Under the pieces are notes generated by a model. The model did not search any database. It was not told where the DNA came from and was given only the letters and a program-made list of their open reading frames with translations. DNA of 64,000 bases from Verrucomicrobiota bacterium (GTDB taxonomy: Bacteria; Verrucomicrobiota; Verrucomicrobiia; Limisphaerales; PALSA-1396), in assembly GCA_016200005.1 (NCBI GenBank), contig JACQFP010000061.1, positions 1-64,000 on the forward strand. The letters run 5' to 3'. The position numbers and the translations under genes are program-made. This document shows, one piece after another, positions 54,140 through 64,000 of this stretch. How positions within the stretch are numbered: the first letter of the stretch is position 1; every line of letters starts with the position of its first letter.

Positions 54140-55906
54140 ATGAAGCCGATGCCCAGCGTCCGACTTGAAACACAGAGGCCAGAAGGCAGAGGGCAGACGA
54201 CAGGGATGGGCAGACAAAGGGCTTGCGGAATTTTTTCTGCATTCTGCATTCTCTATTTAGCGTTCCTGCTGACCGGTTGCCTGAAACCCGAACCGTCCGC
54301 AGATCTGGTCATCGTCAACGGCAACGAGCCGGAGTCGCTTGACCCCGCGATCATTACGGGACTCTCCGAGATGCGGCTCACGCAGGGTTTGTGGGCGGGA
54401 CTTACGCGACTCCATCCGAAAACCGTCGCGCCGATTGCCGATCTGGCGGATCGCTGGGAGATTTCCCCAGACAAAAAGGTTTACACTTTTCACATCCGTA
54501 CAAATGCGCTCTGGTCCACCGGCGAACCGATTACGGCGGAGGACTTCGTTTATTCCTGGATCCGAGCGATCAATCCGGAAACCGCCAGTGATTACGCCGG
54601 ACAACTTTTCCCCATCAAGAACGCGGAGGAATTCAACGCCGGCAAAATCAAAGACTCGTCGCTCGTCGGCGTGCACGCGCTCGACCCGCGGACGTTGCGG
54701 GTGGAATTGAACCAGCCGACGGCGTTCTTTCTCGATCTGTGCGCGTTTCCGACGTTGAACATCGTCCCGCGAAAGACCATCGAGCAATACGGTGATCGTT
54801 GGCTGATGGTGCGGCCATTGCCCGCCAGCGGCCCTTACGAATTGGTGACGTGGCGTCTCAATGACAAAATCCGGATGCGCAAAAATCCGCGCTACTGGGA
54901 CGCGGCCAATGTACGCACCGAGGTTTTTGATTTCCTGCCGATCGGCTCGCCCAACACGGCGCTGAACCTGTACGAGACCGGTGCAGCCGACGTGGTTTGG
55001 GACAAGGATTTGATTCCAGTTGAATTGTTGGATGACCTGAAAAACCGGCCGGATTATCACACGTTCACGTACCTCGGCACTTACTTTTTCCGCTTCAACG
55101 TGACCCACAAACCGTTTGATGATCCGCGCGTCCGCAAAGTGTTCGCGTTGGTGATCAATAAAAAAAGGCTGGTTGAAAAAATCACCAAGGCCGGTGAGCA
55201 GGCCGCCTCTCACTTCGTGCCGCCGGGCGTCGCCAATTATCAGCCGGTGCCGGGACTTGGATTCGATCCTGAAAACGCGCGGCGACTTTTGGCGTCGGCG
55301 GGCTTTCCGGGCGGCAAGGGCTTTCCCCGATTGCAATACAAATTCTTTGCCGCGGCGGGCGGCGCCGCCAAACTCCACGCCAAGATTGCCGTGGAATTAC
55401 AGCAGATGTGGCGCGACGAGTTGGGTGTCGAGATCGAGCTTCAGCAGATCGAGCGCAAGGTATTTTACGCGGTCCAGTCCAAGCTCGATTACGACCTCTC
55501 GCAGTCCAGTTGGATCGGCGATTACAACGACGCGAATACATTCCTCGACATGTTCATGACCAACAACGGCAACAACCGCACCGGTTGGGGCAACGCGCGT
55601 TACGACGAACTCCTCCGCGCGGCCAATAAGGAAACCGACTTGAAGCTCCGTGAAAAATTATTCCAGGAGGCGGAGTCGTTGTTGATTCGCGACGAACTGC
55701 CCATCGTGCCGCTTTATTTTTATGTCGGGTTCAATTACTATGATCCAAACAAGGTGGCGGGGATTTATCCGAACATTCTCGATCAGCATCCCTTGCAGGA
55801 CATTCGCAAAATCTCCGGCAGCAGCCGACGCAAGGAGGCCCTTGCTGCTTCTGCGGATCGCCAGGAAAGGCATAGCCTCCTCATGCCGGCTGCGACGAGA
55901 AACTGA
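54140..55906 (+). CDS. oppA: Oligopeptide ABC transporter substrate-binding lipoprotein (OppA family)
   Basis: A 588-residue SBP_bac_5 protein. The lipobox LAFLLTGC places the lipid cysteine at residue 47; a start at ATG 54206 would give a more usual signal length. Family motifs are GNEPESLDPAIITGLSEMRL, PITAEDFVYSWIRAINP, FDDPRVRKVFALVINKKRL, RTGWGNARYDELLRAANKE, and LIRDELPIVPLYFYVGFNYY. Both ends carry repeat-like DNA: the N-terminus before the signal (QRPEGRGQTTG) and the final 35 residues (SSRRKEALAASADRQER and MPAATRN). It precedes oppB and oppC. Confidence 0.92.
   Translation: MKPMPSVRLETQRPEGRGQTTGMGRQRACGIFSAFCILYLAFLLTGCLKPEPSADLVIVNGNEPESLDPAIITGLSEMRLTQGLWAGLTRLHPKTVAPIADLADRWEISPDKKVYTFHIRTNALWSTGEPITAEDFVYSWIRAINPETASDYAGQLFPIKNAEEFNAGKIKDSSLVGVHALDPRTLRVELNQPTAFFLDLCAFPTLNIVPRKTIEQYGDRWLMVRPLPASGPYELVTWRLNDKIRMRKNPRYWDAANVRTEVFDFLPIGSPNTALNLYETGAADVVWDKDLIPVELLDDLKNRPDYHTFTYLGTYFFRFNVTHKPFDDPRVRKVFALVINKKRLVEKITKAGEQAASHFVPPGVANYQPVPGLGFDPENARRLLASAGFPGGKGFPRLQYKFFAAAGGAAKLHAKIAVELQQMWRDELGVEIELQQIERKVFYAVQSKLDYDLSQSSWIGDYNDANTFLDMFMTNNGNNRTGWGNARYDELLRAANKETDLKLREKLFQEAESLLIRDELPIVPLYFYVGFNYYDPNKVAGIYPNILDQHPLQDIRKISGSSRRKEALAASADRQERHSLLMPAATRN
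54170..54256. repeat. Low-complexity GGCAGAGGGCAGA / ATTCTGCATTCT repeat under the oppA signal peptide
   Basis: AGGCCAGAAGGCAGAGGGCA and later TTCTGCATTCTGCATTCTC are two low-complexity tracts flanking the region that encodes the lipoprotein signal sequence. They resemble the short-unit repeats seen elsewhere in this window. Confidence 0.55.
55821..55893. repeat. Inverted repeat forming the oppA 3' end
   Basis: GCAGCCGACGCAAGGAGGC (55821-55839) and GCCTCCTCATGCCGGCTGC (55875-55893) are inverse complements with about three mismatches. It is translated as the last residues of OppA and lies just before the oppB start. Confidence 0.78.
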
Positions 55907-55908
55907 CC

Positions 55909-56823
55909 ATGTATTTTCTCAAGCGCCTTGTCGTCCTCGCGCCGTTGTTGCTGGTCATCAGCTTTCTGGCGTTCGTGCTGGTTCGATTGTCGCCGGGCGG
56001 GCCGTTTGACCGCGAACGCAAGCCGGCGACGCCCGAAATCGAACGCAACCTCAAAGCGAAATATCATCTTGATGAGCCGGTCTGGAAGCAATACGGCCGC
56101 TTCCTCAGCGACCTGCTGCATGGCGACTTCGGTATGTCGCTCAAGTATCGCAATCACACCGTCAACGATATTATCGCGCAAGGTCTGCCCGTCTCGGTCG
56201 TCCTGGGAATGTTGGCGTTCGGCTTCGCGATGGGGGTCGGCCTGCCGGTCGGCTTCATCACGGCGGCGAAGCGCGGGCGCTGGGAAGATTACACCGGAAG
56301 TGTCCTGGCCGTGCTGATGGTGTGCATTCCGGGTTTTGTGGTGGCGCCACTGCTGATCATGTTCTTCGCGATCAAATGGCGGCTGTTGCCAGTCGCGTTG
56401 TGGGGCTCACCGTGGCAGGTCATCCTGCCGACGATTGCGCTCGGCCTGTATTTCTCCGGCAAAATTGCCCGGCTGCTCCGCGAAGGGATGTTGAACACCA
56501 TGCAGGCGGAATTCATCACCACCGCGCGCGCCAAGGGCCTGAGCGAAAATTCCGTCCTGATCAAACACGTGTTTCGACTCGCGGTGTTGCCCGTGGTTTC
56601 TTACGCCGGCCCGTTGCTGGCGGATCTGTTGACCGGCTCGTTCGTGATTGAAAACATTTTTCAACTGCCGGGCATCGGCGTGTTCATCGTCAACGGTTCG
56701 TTGAACCGCGATTACACGATGGTGGTCGGCCTGGTGGTGCTTTACGCCGCGCTGCTGGTGGTGCTGAACCTCGCGGTGGACCTGGTCTATACGTTGCTCG
56801 ATCCGAGGGTGAAGTATGAGTGA
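55909..56823 (+). CDS. oppB: Oligopeptide ABC transporter permease (OppB family)
   Basis: A 304-residue permease starting MYFLKRLVVLAPLLLVISFL. The typical early motif RLSPGGPFD is followed by LKAKYHLDEPVWKQYGRFLS and DLLHGDFGMSLKYRN. Six membrane helices are present. The EAA-type loop FITTARAKGLSENSVLIKHV is intact. It starts 3 bases after oppA and overlaps oppC by 8 bases, so the three are one transcript. Confidence 0.96.
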   Translation: MYFLKRLVVLAPLLLVISFLAFVLVRLSPGGPFDRERKPATPEIERNLKAKYHLDEPVWKQYGRFLSDLLHGDFGMSLKYRNHTVNDIIAQGLPVSVVLGMLAFGFAMGVGLPVGFITAAKRGRWEDYTGSVLAVLMVCIPGFVVAPLLIMFFAIKWRLLPVALWGSPWQVILPTIALGLYFSGKIARLLREGMLNTMQAEFITTARAKGLSENSVLIKHVFRLAVLPVVSYAGPLLADLLTGSFVIENIFQLPGIGVFIVNGSLNRDYTMVVGLVVLYAALLVVLNLAVDLVYTLLDPRVKYE

Positions 56824-57751
56824 AGAACTCAAGAGTCGGGAGCCACGAGTCGAGCGTCCGGGCGCGCGGGCCTGGAGCCGATTCAAGCGCAACCGGCCGG
56901 CCGTTCTCAGTGCGTGGATTCTGATCGCCGTAATCGCGTTTGTCTTACTCTGGCCGTTGTTTTCGGTTTACCGACCCGACACGTTGTCCGACGCGCAATT
57001 CCAACCGCCGAGCGCTCAACATTGGTTCGGAACGGACGTGCATGGGCGCGACTTGCTGGTGCGAGTCTGTTACGGCGCACATATTTCGTTGCTGGTCGGC
57101 ATCGTGGGCGCGGGTGTGAGCCTGATCATCGGCGTGTTCTGGGGCGCCATCGCGGGCTACATGGGCGGACGGGTCGATGGGGTGATGATGCGGCTGGTGG
57201 ATGTGCTTTACTCGCTGCCGTCGATCATCTTTGTGATCGTGTTGATCACGACGCTCGAAGGGCTGTTCAGAGACTGGCTCGCAACGGTCGCGTCACCCGG
57301 GTTGGCGAAAGCGACGCGGCTGCTGTTCTTGTTCATCGGGCTGGGTGCGGTATCGTGGCTGACGATGGCGCGAATTGTTCGCGGGCAGGTGTTGTCGCTG
57401 CGCGCGCGCGCCTTTGTGGATGCCAGTCGCGTCCTGGGCGCGAGCCATGCGCGGATTTTATTGAAACACATTCTGCCGAATGTCTGGGGCGTGGTGATTG
57501 TCTATCTGACGCTGACGGTGCCGGCTATCATATTGTATGAATCGTTTCTGAGTTATCTCGGTCTGGGCATCCAACCGCCGATGGCCAGTTGGGGCTCGCT
57601 CATCGCGGAAGGTGCCGATCAAATGAACCCCATTCGGATTTACTGGTGGCTGATTACGTTTCCGGGTGGACTGCTGGTTTTGACTTTGCTGGCGTTGAAT
57701 TTTTTGGGCGATGGATTGCGCGATGCTTGGGATGTGCGCGGCGGAAGCTGA
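56816..57751 (+). CDS. oppC: Oligopeptide ABC transporter permease (OppC family)
   Basis: A 311-residue permease. The cytoplasmic N-terminus (GARAWSRFKRNRPAVLSAW) precedes TM1. OppC motifs are HWFGTDVHGRDLLVRVCYGA, SLLVGIVGAGVSLIIGVFWG and DVLYSLPSIIFVIVL. The EAA loop is FVDASRVLGASHARILLKHI. An ending YLGLGIQPPMASWGSLI is family-typical. An insert near residues 140-165 (EGLFRDWLATVASPGLAKAT) lies between helices. The genes for the ATPases OppD/OppF do not follow; gap comes next. Confidence 0.96.
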   Translation: MSEELKSREPRVERPGARAWSRFKRNRPAVLSAWILIAVIAFVLLWPLFSVYRPDTLSDAQFQPPSAQHWFGTDVHGRDLLVRVCYGAHISLLVGIVGAGVSLIIGVFWGAIAGYMGGRVDGVMMRLVDVLYSLPSIIFVIVLITTLEGLFRDWLATVASPGLAKATRLLFLFIGLGAVSWLTMARIVRGQVLSLRARAFVDASRVLGASHARILLKHILPNVWGVVIVYLTLTVPAIILYESFLSYLGLGIQPPMASWGSLIAEGADQMNPIRIYWWLITFPGGLLVLTLLALNFLGDGLRDAWDVRGGS

Positions 57752-57799
57752 TTTTGATTTCCGCCACCGGCGGGAGAAGTCCCTTTTCGCAGTTCTTCG

Positions 57800-58919
<1,120 letters not shown>

Positions 58920-58967
58920 GCCAGCAAGGAATTCGCCAGACAGCGACCCGGAAACAGCTGCCGTTTC

Positions 58968-61349
58968 TTAATTTGCCCCGGCAGGGTCATTAACGGAAAG
59001 GATGGTTCCTTTGGGCAACACGGAAAGATAATCGACGAGGATGTGTTTGGTTTCTTCCAAGGCAACGTCCACCTGCGGCGGTTTGTCCTCGTCGTCTTCG
59101 TCCAGATCACTTTCCGAATGCACGAACGTCTGACGCGGTATCAGGGTTCCCGAATTGGTTCTTGCGTTGGGCAGAATAGAGTAGTTATTAGGATTCAAAT
59201 TATTCTTCCTAGCGATGGCGACGCTGTTGGTCTTGGCGACCGGCGCCGGGAGGCCGGGCAAATCAACCTGCTTCAACGTCAGTTCATAAAGTTTTTCTTT
59301 GCTCTCCTTGCGGGCCAGGCGCTCCTTGTCACGCGCCTTCTGGCGGGCTTCGGCTTCCTCCTGTTCCTTGAGCCGTTGTTTTTCATTCAGCGAAACGGTT
59401 TTATCGGCCAGCGCTTTCTTGACCTGCTCGATGTCTTCGCGCACATAGGCAAAATCTTTTTCCGCAGCCACGCGTTTGGCGGAGCGTTTTTCCAATTCAG
59501 CCAGATACGGCTGAACCCGGTTGACTGGCTCAAATTCAGTGCTGGGGACGGTGTCCCACGGCAACGGGTTTTCCAATGACGTTTCGCCGACTTCCAAGGA
59601 ATCGTTGACCGAAGGCAGCACGATGTCCGGGATCACGCCTTTCAATTGAGTCGAGGAACCTTTCGGGCGGTAAAATTTCCGGATGGTGACTTTGAGCGCG
59701 CCCGGCAGCGAAGCGGAATCGCCAGCGGAGGCGATGAGAGGCGACCGCATGAAAGGGGCGAGTTGTTGCAGCGCCTGCACTGTTCCCTTGCCGTGAGTCG
59801 AGGCGTCGCCCACGAGCAGCGCGCGCCCATAATCCTGCAAAGCGCCCGCGACGATCTCGGAAGCGGAAGCGCTGAAGTGGCTGGTGAGCACGATGAGCGG
59901 CCCGTCATACAGCACGGAAGGGTCCTTGTCATCGTCCACGATCCGCTCGCCATTGGAGTCGCGCACCTGGACGACCGGGCCTTCCTTGATGAACAGCCCG
60001 GTGAGTTTGACGGCTTCTTCGAGCGAGCCGCCGCCATTGCGGCGCAAATCCAGAATGATGCCGCTGACTTTTTCGGTCTCCAACTTTTTGATCAGCCGCG
60101 CCACGTCCTCGGTGGTGCTTCGGGGTTCGGTTTTGTCCTGCTTTCCCGCCATGTCGAAGCTGGCGTAGAAAGAAGGCAGATCAATGATTCCCAGGCGCAC
60201 GCTCGCGCCCTTGCCACTGGGATACTCGATGATTTTCGCTTTGGCCTCCTGATCCTCCAATTTGATTTCATCTCGGAACAAGCTCACCTGCACGCGCTTT
60301 GCGGGATCCGTCGCGTCGGCGGGAATGACGGTCAATCGCACCTCGGTGCCTTTCGTCCCGCGAATCATGCCCACCACTTTGGAAAGCGGCATGTCCACCA
60401 CATCCACTGGAGTTTGATCGCCTTGTCCCACAGCGACGATGCGGTCCTTTTCCTTGAGTTTTTTGCTCTTGGCGGCCGGACCGGGCAGCAACCGCCGGAT
60501 CGTACAATATCCGTCTTCAGACACCAGTTCAGCGCCAATGCCTACGAGCGCGAGGTTCATGCCGATGGAAAAATTCTCCAACGTCGATTTGCCAAGGTAA
60601 TCGGAATGGGGATCGTAAACGTGCGCCAGCGAGGTCAGATAGACCTCCAGCACATTGTCGCGGTCCCAATCCTTGAACGTCTTCAAAATGCGCGCGTAAC
60701 GGCGCGTGAGAATCTCGACGATTTCCTTGGCCATGTCGGTGGCTGGCTTTTCCTTGGCGGATTCGCCCTTCGTTGATTTCGGTTTTTCCTTGTTCAGTTT
60801 TTCCTGAAGCATTTCGTAACGCAGCCGGTCGTGCCAGAGTTGGCGGGCTTCGGTGATGTCTTTGGGATAGGGCAACTCATGACGATTGAGGGTGACGCGT
60901 TCGTTGCCGTTGAATTCCAGCTTCTCCGTTTTGAGCAGGGCATCCGCATAAGCGACGCGCTGTTCCAGGCGCTGAATGAAGCGGGCGGCGATATGGTAGG
61001 CAGGTGAAGTCTCGCCGCGCTTGGTCATATCATCCAGTTTGGTGCGGTACAGTTCAAATTCGGCCAGGTCGGACTGGAGGAAATGAATGTGCTGGGGGTC
61101 GAGTGAATTGAGGTAGCGGTCCAGGAACTTGCTGGAAACCGCATCATCAAACTTCTGCTGCAAATAGTGGTTGCGCTCCAGAATCTTCGCCGTCAACCGC
61201 GCCACCTCGCCCTGGCTCGGTCCCGGTATCAATTGGGTCGCGTCGGTGGTGGTCGCGGTCTTGTTGGTGGCAGTGGCGCGGGCAGCGGGATCAGCCGCGC
61301 AGAGCGGCAACGCCAGTTTGAAACAAATTAAAAAAATTAAAATTTTCAC
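58968..61349 (-). CDS. prc: Carboxy-terminal processing (tail-specific) protease, S41 family
   Basis: A 793-residue periplasmic protease. Signal peptide MKILIFLICFKLALPLCAAD. The N-terminal helical domain includes FLDRYLNSLDPQHIHFLQSD and DPHSDYLG. The PDZ domain has IGAELVSEDGYCTIRRLLPG and GDQTPVDVVDM. The peptidase core has ILDLRRNGGGSLEEAVKLTG, then LTSHFSASASEIVAGAL (nucleophile Ser in SASASE) and GDASTHGKGTVQ (catalytic Lys). A basic, charged C-terminal domain with coiled-coil (LKEQEEAEARQKARDKERLA) matches the DUF3340 region of Tsp/Prc. It processes or degrades envelope proteins. Confidence 0.94.
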   Translation of the reverse strand: MKILIFLICFKLALPLCAADPAARATATNKTATTTDATQLIPGPSQGEVARLTAKILERNHYLQQKFDDAVSSKFLDRYLNSLDPQHIHFLQSDLAEFELYRTKLDDMTKRGETSPAYHIAARFIQRLEQRVAYADALLKTEKLEFNGNERVTLNRHELPYPKDITEARQLWHDRLRYEMLQEKLNKEKPKSTKGESAKEKPATDMAKEIVEILTRRYARILKTFKDWDRDNVLEVYLTSLAHVYDPHSDYLGKSTLENFSIGMNLALVGIGAELVSEDGYCTIRRLLPGPAAKSKKLKEKDRIVAVGQGDQTPVDVVDMPLSKVVGMIRGTKGTEVRLTVIPADATDPAKRVQVSLFRDEIKLEDQEAKAKIIEYPSGKGASVRLGIIDLPSFYASFDMAGKQDKTEPRSTTEDVARLIKKLETEKVSGIILDLRRNGGGSLEEAVKLTGLFIKEGPVVQVRDSNGERIVDDDKDPSVLYDGPLIVLTSHFSASASEIVAGALQDYGRALLVGDASTHGKGTVQALQQLAPFMRSPLIASAGDSASLPGALKVTIRKFYRPKGSSTQLKGVIPDIVLPSVNDSLEVGETSLENPLPWDTVPSTEFEPVNRVQPYLAELEKRSAKRVAAEKDFAYVREDIEQVKKALADKTVSLNEKQRLKEQEEAEARQKARDKERLARKESKEKLYELTLKQVDLPGLPAPVAKTNSVAIARKNNLNPNNYSILPNARTNSGTLIPRQTFVHSESDLDEDDEDKPPQVDVALEETKHILVDYLSVLPKGTILSVNDPAGAN

Positions 61350-61568
61350 AGCAAATATTTTGTCGATACGATTTGACCGCTCAATTTAGCACACCTTCGA
61401 CCCATTGCCGCCACCGTTGTTCAACCGTGAGGCCAATACCGTCTCTCTATGTCCCTGAGTCCTCATTCTCCATTTTTCAAGACGATTGGCAAAGTGAAAG
61501 TGCTGAACGGTTTCCAGCTTGCACCTTGAAGTCTTGAAGAAACTTTCCGAACCGGAAAGGCTTGCCGG
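61350..61568. other. Intergenic region between the GH9 gene and prc
   Basis: 219 bases between two minus-strand genes with no credible gene. GCCGGCTAGAACCGGC (near 61564) is a small hairpin overlapping the GH9 stop, possibly a terminator without a T-run. The A/T-rich stretch right before the prc start may hold its promoter. Confidence 0.45.
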
Positions 61569-64000
61569 CTAGAACCGGCTGTTATTCCTGCCGGCACCGT
61601 CGAGTGCGCTGAGCGCCAGCAGATACCACATGTTATGCACCAGCCAGGGTTCGCTGGTGCGGTACGAAGGAGCGCGATTGCCGCCACGGCTCAGGTCGAA
61701 GCCGGGACGGTCGGCCATGCCCAGTTCGCGCACGAAACCGTTGGGAATGGTGCCCGGCACGGCGCCGCGCTCGCGACCGGGAATCATGTTGTAACGATGA
61801 TGATAGCGTGGCGGATTGACGGACCCCAGTCCTTCAAACATGCAAAGGTTGTAAGGATTCTTGCCCAGGATCCAATCGACCTGGTCGGTCGCGAACTGCC
61901 ACGCGCGTTTGTCGTAAGTGAGTTGATAAATCAAAGCCGCCGCCCACGCGCGCTGCAGCAGTTGGAAGTTGTTGCCGAGGTCGGAGGGAAAGAAGTTGTC
62001 CGTCTTACCGACGGTTTGTTTGCTCAATCCAAACGCATTGTCCGCCGTGCTCACGCAGAACGTAACGTAATCCTTGAGCGCGCGTTTGATCCTGGGGACG
62101 AGCGGTTCGTTGGGATAATCCAGCGCGTACTGCGCCAGCGCACCGGCAGTCAACTCACCGAATCCTCCGAAGGCGCCCCGCGAAATTCCGTTCGTCGTTT
62201 GCGAGGCGAGCAGGCTATCGGCGCTGCGGCGGGCGTAATTCAGAAAAACTTCGTGTTGCGTCACCTGGTGCAGTTGCAAAGCGCTCAACAGCAGATGTGG
62301 GCTGCCAACCTGCGTGCCGGCCTTCGTCGCATGGTTCCAAAGCCGCACCGCATGGTCGAGATAGTCGCTCTTGACGCTGCGCTGCTTCAGCAGTTCAGCC
62401 AGCCGCGCCCAGCCGCCGATCGCGAGCGGTGAGTTGCCTTCGCCTGGCTGCACCACTGGATCGTCCGCCGTGCCGATGATGTTGTCCGTGTGCGCCTCTG
62501 GAATTGACCACTTGGTCCAGTTGCGGCCGGGACCCTGACTCACCGTGTTGCGCAAGGCGCCGCTTTCCGGGATTTGCATTTTGGCCACAAATTGCGCACC
62601 CCATTGCGCTTCTTCGAGCGCGTCGGGCATACCGTCGCCATTGCGGTCGAATTTCTTGAAATAATCCGGCGCGTCATCGTAAGCGGAGAGCAGCGCGTAC
62701 AGCACACCGCCGTCGCCATTCTCATACATCAGTTTGTTGTAATCACCCGCGCTGTGCCAGCCGCCGGTCGCGTCGATGTGCTGGCCGTCCGGCAGCAAGG
62801 CGTCATCCAGATGACAGGCTTTGTGCCAGCCGGGCACGGCGAAGCCGCACCGTTGAACGAAGAAGAAATCAACGGCGCTCTTCGCCGTTTTCTCCAACAG
62901 TTCGTGGCGACCGACCGGAAACGAGAAGGATTGCCCGTCCGTGTTCCCGATCCGCGCCCGCACACGGTAACTGCCAGTCTGCTGCAACGGAGAAAAATCC
63001 GCCCGCCAGAAGTACCAGCCCCAGTCATCCGGCTGCCCACCGTAGATGCGACCGGCGGACGAAATGTCCTGCCGCCAGACGACCGTGCGATCGGGCGTCA
63101 ATACCTGGACGGCAATGGTCGTCGCGCCCGTGGGAAAAAAGTTGGCCGCCACGACGGCGCTCTTCGGCCCGTCCTGTTCGTAACCCGCCTGGTTGACGAA
63201 GACGCGCACCAGCGGCCAGCGGGGGCGCAACCGCACGAGATCGAAATCATCAAACCACACCTTGCCACCGCGCGCCACGGCTACGAGTCGCACCGTCGCT
63301 GCGCGCGATGGCGGCAACAGCGGAATGAGCGAAATGCGTTGCCAGTCCTGGCCGTGGATCGGCGCGCTGGCATCCACGCGCACCACTTTCTGCAGGTCAT
63401 CCAACCAGCAGGCGAGAATTTGTGCGCTGGCCGATGCTTCGCCGCGCGCCCAGCCGGACAACTCCAGCTTTTCGGTCCACGCCGCCAGACCGTAGTTGAT
63501 GGAGGAAATGGCGTACCAGTCGCCGCTGGGGTTGAGTTGCACGCTGGTGGCATTGGTTTCGCCCCCAGCGAGCCTGCCTTCGTGTTTGATCTCCGCATCG
63601 AGGCGATGCGTGCCGGCGCGGCGGCCGGTCAGGAGCTTGTCGTCCTTTTCCTCGTTCCAAAATGAGATGCGACCCCGCGCGTCGCCTTCGGCCAGTTTGT
63701 TGCCGATGAAACTGGCCGCCACTGGCGCAAGGGCCGCGTCGTCGAGGTCGGCGCGACCCTGCACCCAAAAACCGACGCGCGCCGAGGTGGCGTTGCCCGC
63801 ATTCCACTCCACAGCAGCGTAGCGCCAGTCAGCCGCGTGATGGACCGCCGGCGTTGCTTCGACACGGATGACTTTTCCGGCAGCGTCCAGCAACTCGACG
63901 TTCAGGCGAGCCTGGCCATCACGGCAGCGCAGCCAGCCGTCCAGGCGGTAATCCGTTTGCGATTGCAGGGGGATGTTTTGGCTCGCCCAGACGACATCGC
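61569..64000 (-). CDS. Glycoside hydrolase family 9 protein (partial; start beyond window)
   Basis: At least 809 residues; the frame is open to the window edge (upstream codons read RLDGWLRCRDGQARLNVEL). The N-terminal half holds carbohydrate-binding or jelly-roll-like modules and then a cellulase Ig-like domain (VFVNQAGYEQDGPKSAVVA). The (alpha/alpha)6 catalytic domain has DATGGWHSAGDYNKLMYENG, WILGKNPYNLCMFEGLGSVN with PPRYHHRYN, and a terminal YRTSEPWLVHNMWYL with the probable acid Glu. The first Asp of the usual DAGDY motif is Ser here; the second, the base, is kept. It probably hydrolyses beta-glucan or another polysaccharide. Confidence 0.87.
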   Translation of the reverse strand, partial: DVVWASQNIPLQSQTDYRLDGWLRCRDGQARLNVELLDAAGKVIRVEATPAVHHAADWRYAAVEWNAGNATSARVGFWVQGRADLDDAALAPVAASFIGNKLAEGDARGRISFWNEEKDDKLLTGRRAGTHRLDAEIKHEGRLAGGETNATSVQLNPSGDWYAISSINYGLAAWTEKLELSGWARGEASASAQILACWLDDLQKVVRVDASAPIHGQDWQRISLIPLLPPSRAATVRLVAVARGGKVWFDDFDLVRLRPRWPLVRVFVNQAGYEQDGPKSAVVAANFFPTGATTIAVQVLTPDRTVVWRQDISSAGRIYGGQPDDWGWYFWRADFSPLQQTGSYRVRARIGNTDGQSFSFPVGRHELLEKTAKSAVDFFFVQRCGFAVPGWHKACHLDDALLPDGQHIDATGGWHSAGDYNKLMYENGDGGVLYALLSAYDDAPDYFKKFDRNGDGMPDALEEAQWGAQFVAKMQIPESGALRNTVSQGPGRNWTKWSIPEAHTDNIIGTADDPVVQPGEGNSPLAIGGWARLAELLKQRSVKSDYLDHAVRLWNHATKAGTQVGSPHLLLSALQLHQVTQHEVFLNYARRSADSLLASQTTNGISRGAFGGFGELTAGALAQYALDYPNEPLVPRIKRALKDYVTFCVSTADNAFGLSKQTVGKTDNFFPSDLGNNFQLLQRAWAAALIYQLTYDKRAWQFATDQVDWILGKNPYNLCMFEGLGSVNPPRYHHRYNMIPGRERGAVPGTIPNGFVRELGMADRPGFDLSRGGNRAPSYRTSEPWLVHNMWYLLALSALDGAGRNNSRF

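Noticed and set aside
54257-55378. A 373-codon minus-strand open frame
   Set aside because: Antisense to oppA, which has clear family motifs.
59646-60776. A 376-codon plus-strand open frame
   Set aside because: Antisense to the Prc-type protease, whose catalytic motifs are intact.
62574-63665. A 363-codon plus-strand open frame
   Set aside because: Antisense to the GH9 gene; no domain visible.

Overview
The window looks like chromosomal DNA of a Verrucomicrobiota bacterium, most likely a Pedosphaera/Limisphaera-type (subdivision 3) relative. This is inferred from gene content and style: very large exported LamG/Ig/InlB-repeat proteins, FG-GAP and PQQ-propeller exported proteins beginning with a DWPQWRGP-type motif, a DUF1501 relic, GC-rich coding with strong codon bias, and many families of short palindromic repeats between and inside genes. 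No rRNA, tRNA, CRISPR array, transposase or phage structural gene was recognised by eye.

Layout. 1-8.2 kb: tail of an unknown gene, then three exported proteins (LamG/Ig/InlB-repeat protein, FG-GAP propeller, parallel beta-helix protein), plausibly for surface polysaccharide binding or breakdown. 8.3-20.9 kb: a GNAT-aminotransferase fusion, aspS, rex, pheT, a DUF1328 membrane peptide, a sigma-54 response regulator with its histidine kinase, and a mannose-1-phosphate guanylyltransferase. 21-29.4 kb: trpA, a lipoprotein, coaX-birA-nadC (cofactor genes on the minus strand), an SGNH hydrolase with a membrane protein, mutM with a phosphoribosyltransferase, and pyrH. 29.6-32.6 kb: a translationally coupled pair in which an HtrA-like serine protease with an intact triad is followed by a paralogue that has lost all three catalytic residues.

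32.7-40.5 kb is an accessory, defence-like island: a GmrSD-like DUF262/HNH protein, a DUF3892 protein, a three-gene minus-strand cassette with two HEPN-type proteins around a DUF1883 protein, and a complete restriction-modification pair nested inside the remains of an older DNA methyltransferase. The island is edged by broken 3' ends of housekeeping-type genes (argG, tsf, a DUF1501 gene), so it appears to be a repeated insertion and deletion site.

40.5-51 kb: a large unrecognised coiled-coil protein, a PQQ-propeller protein, two tandem paralogous membrane-anchored proteins, a cupin, queD, and an operon luxE-MFS-luxC (fatty-acyl activation and reduction with an exporter, no luciferase genes). 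The luxE-like gene carries three different repeat elements in frame. 51-59 kb: a plus-strand block pgk-tpiA-secG-oppA-oppB-oppC-gap joining lower glycolysis, the Sec translocon and an oligopeptide importer lacking its ATPases. 59-64 kb, minus strand: a Prc/Tsp-type protease and a glycoside hydrolase family 9 protein that runs off the window end.

All assignments rest on reading motifs and translated sequence; no database search was run.
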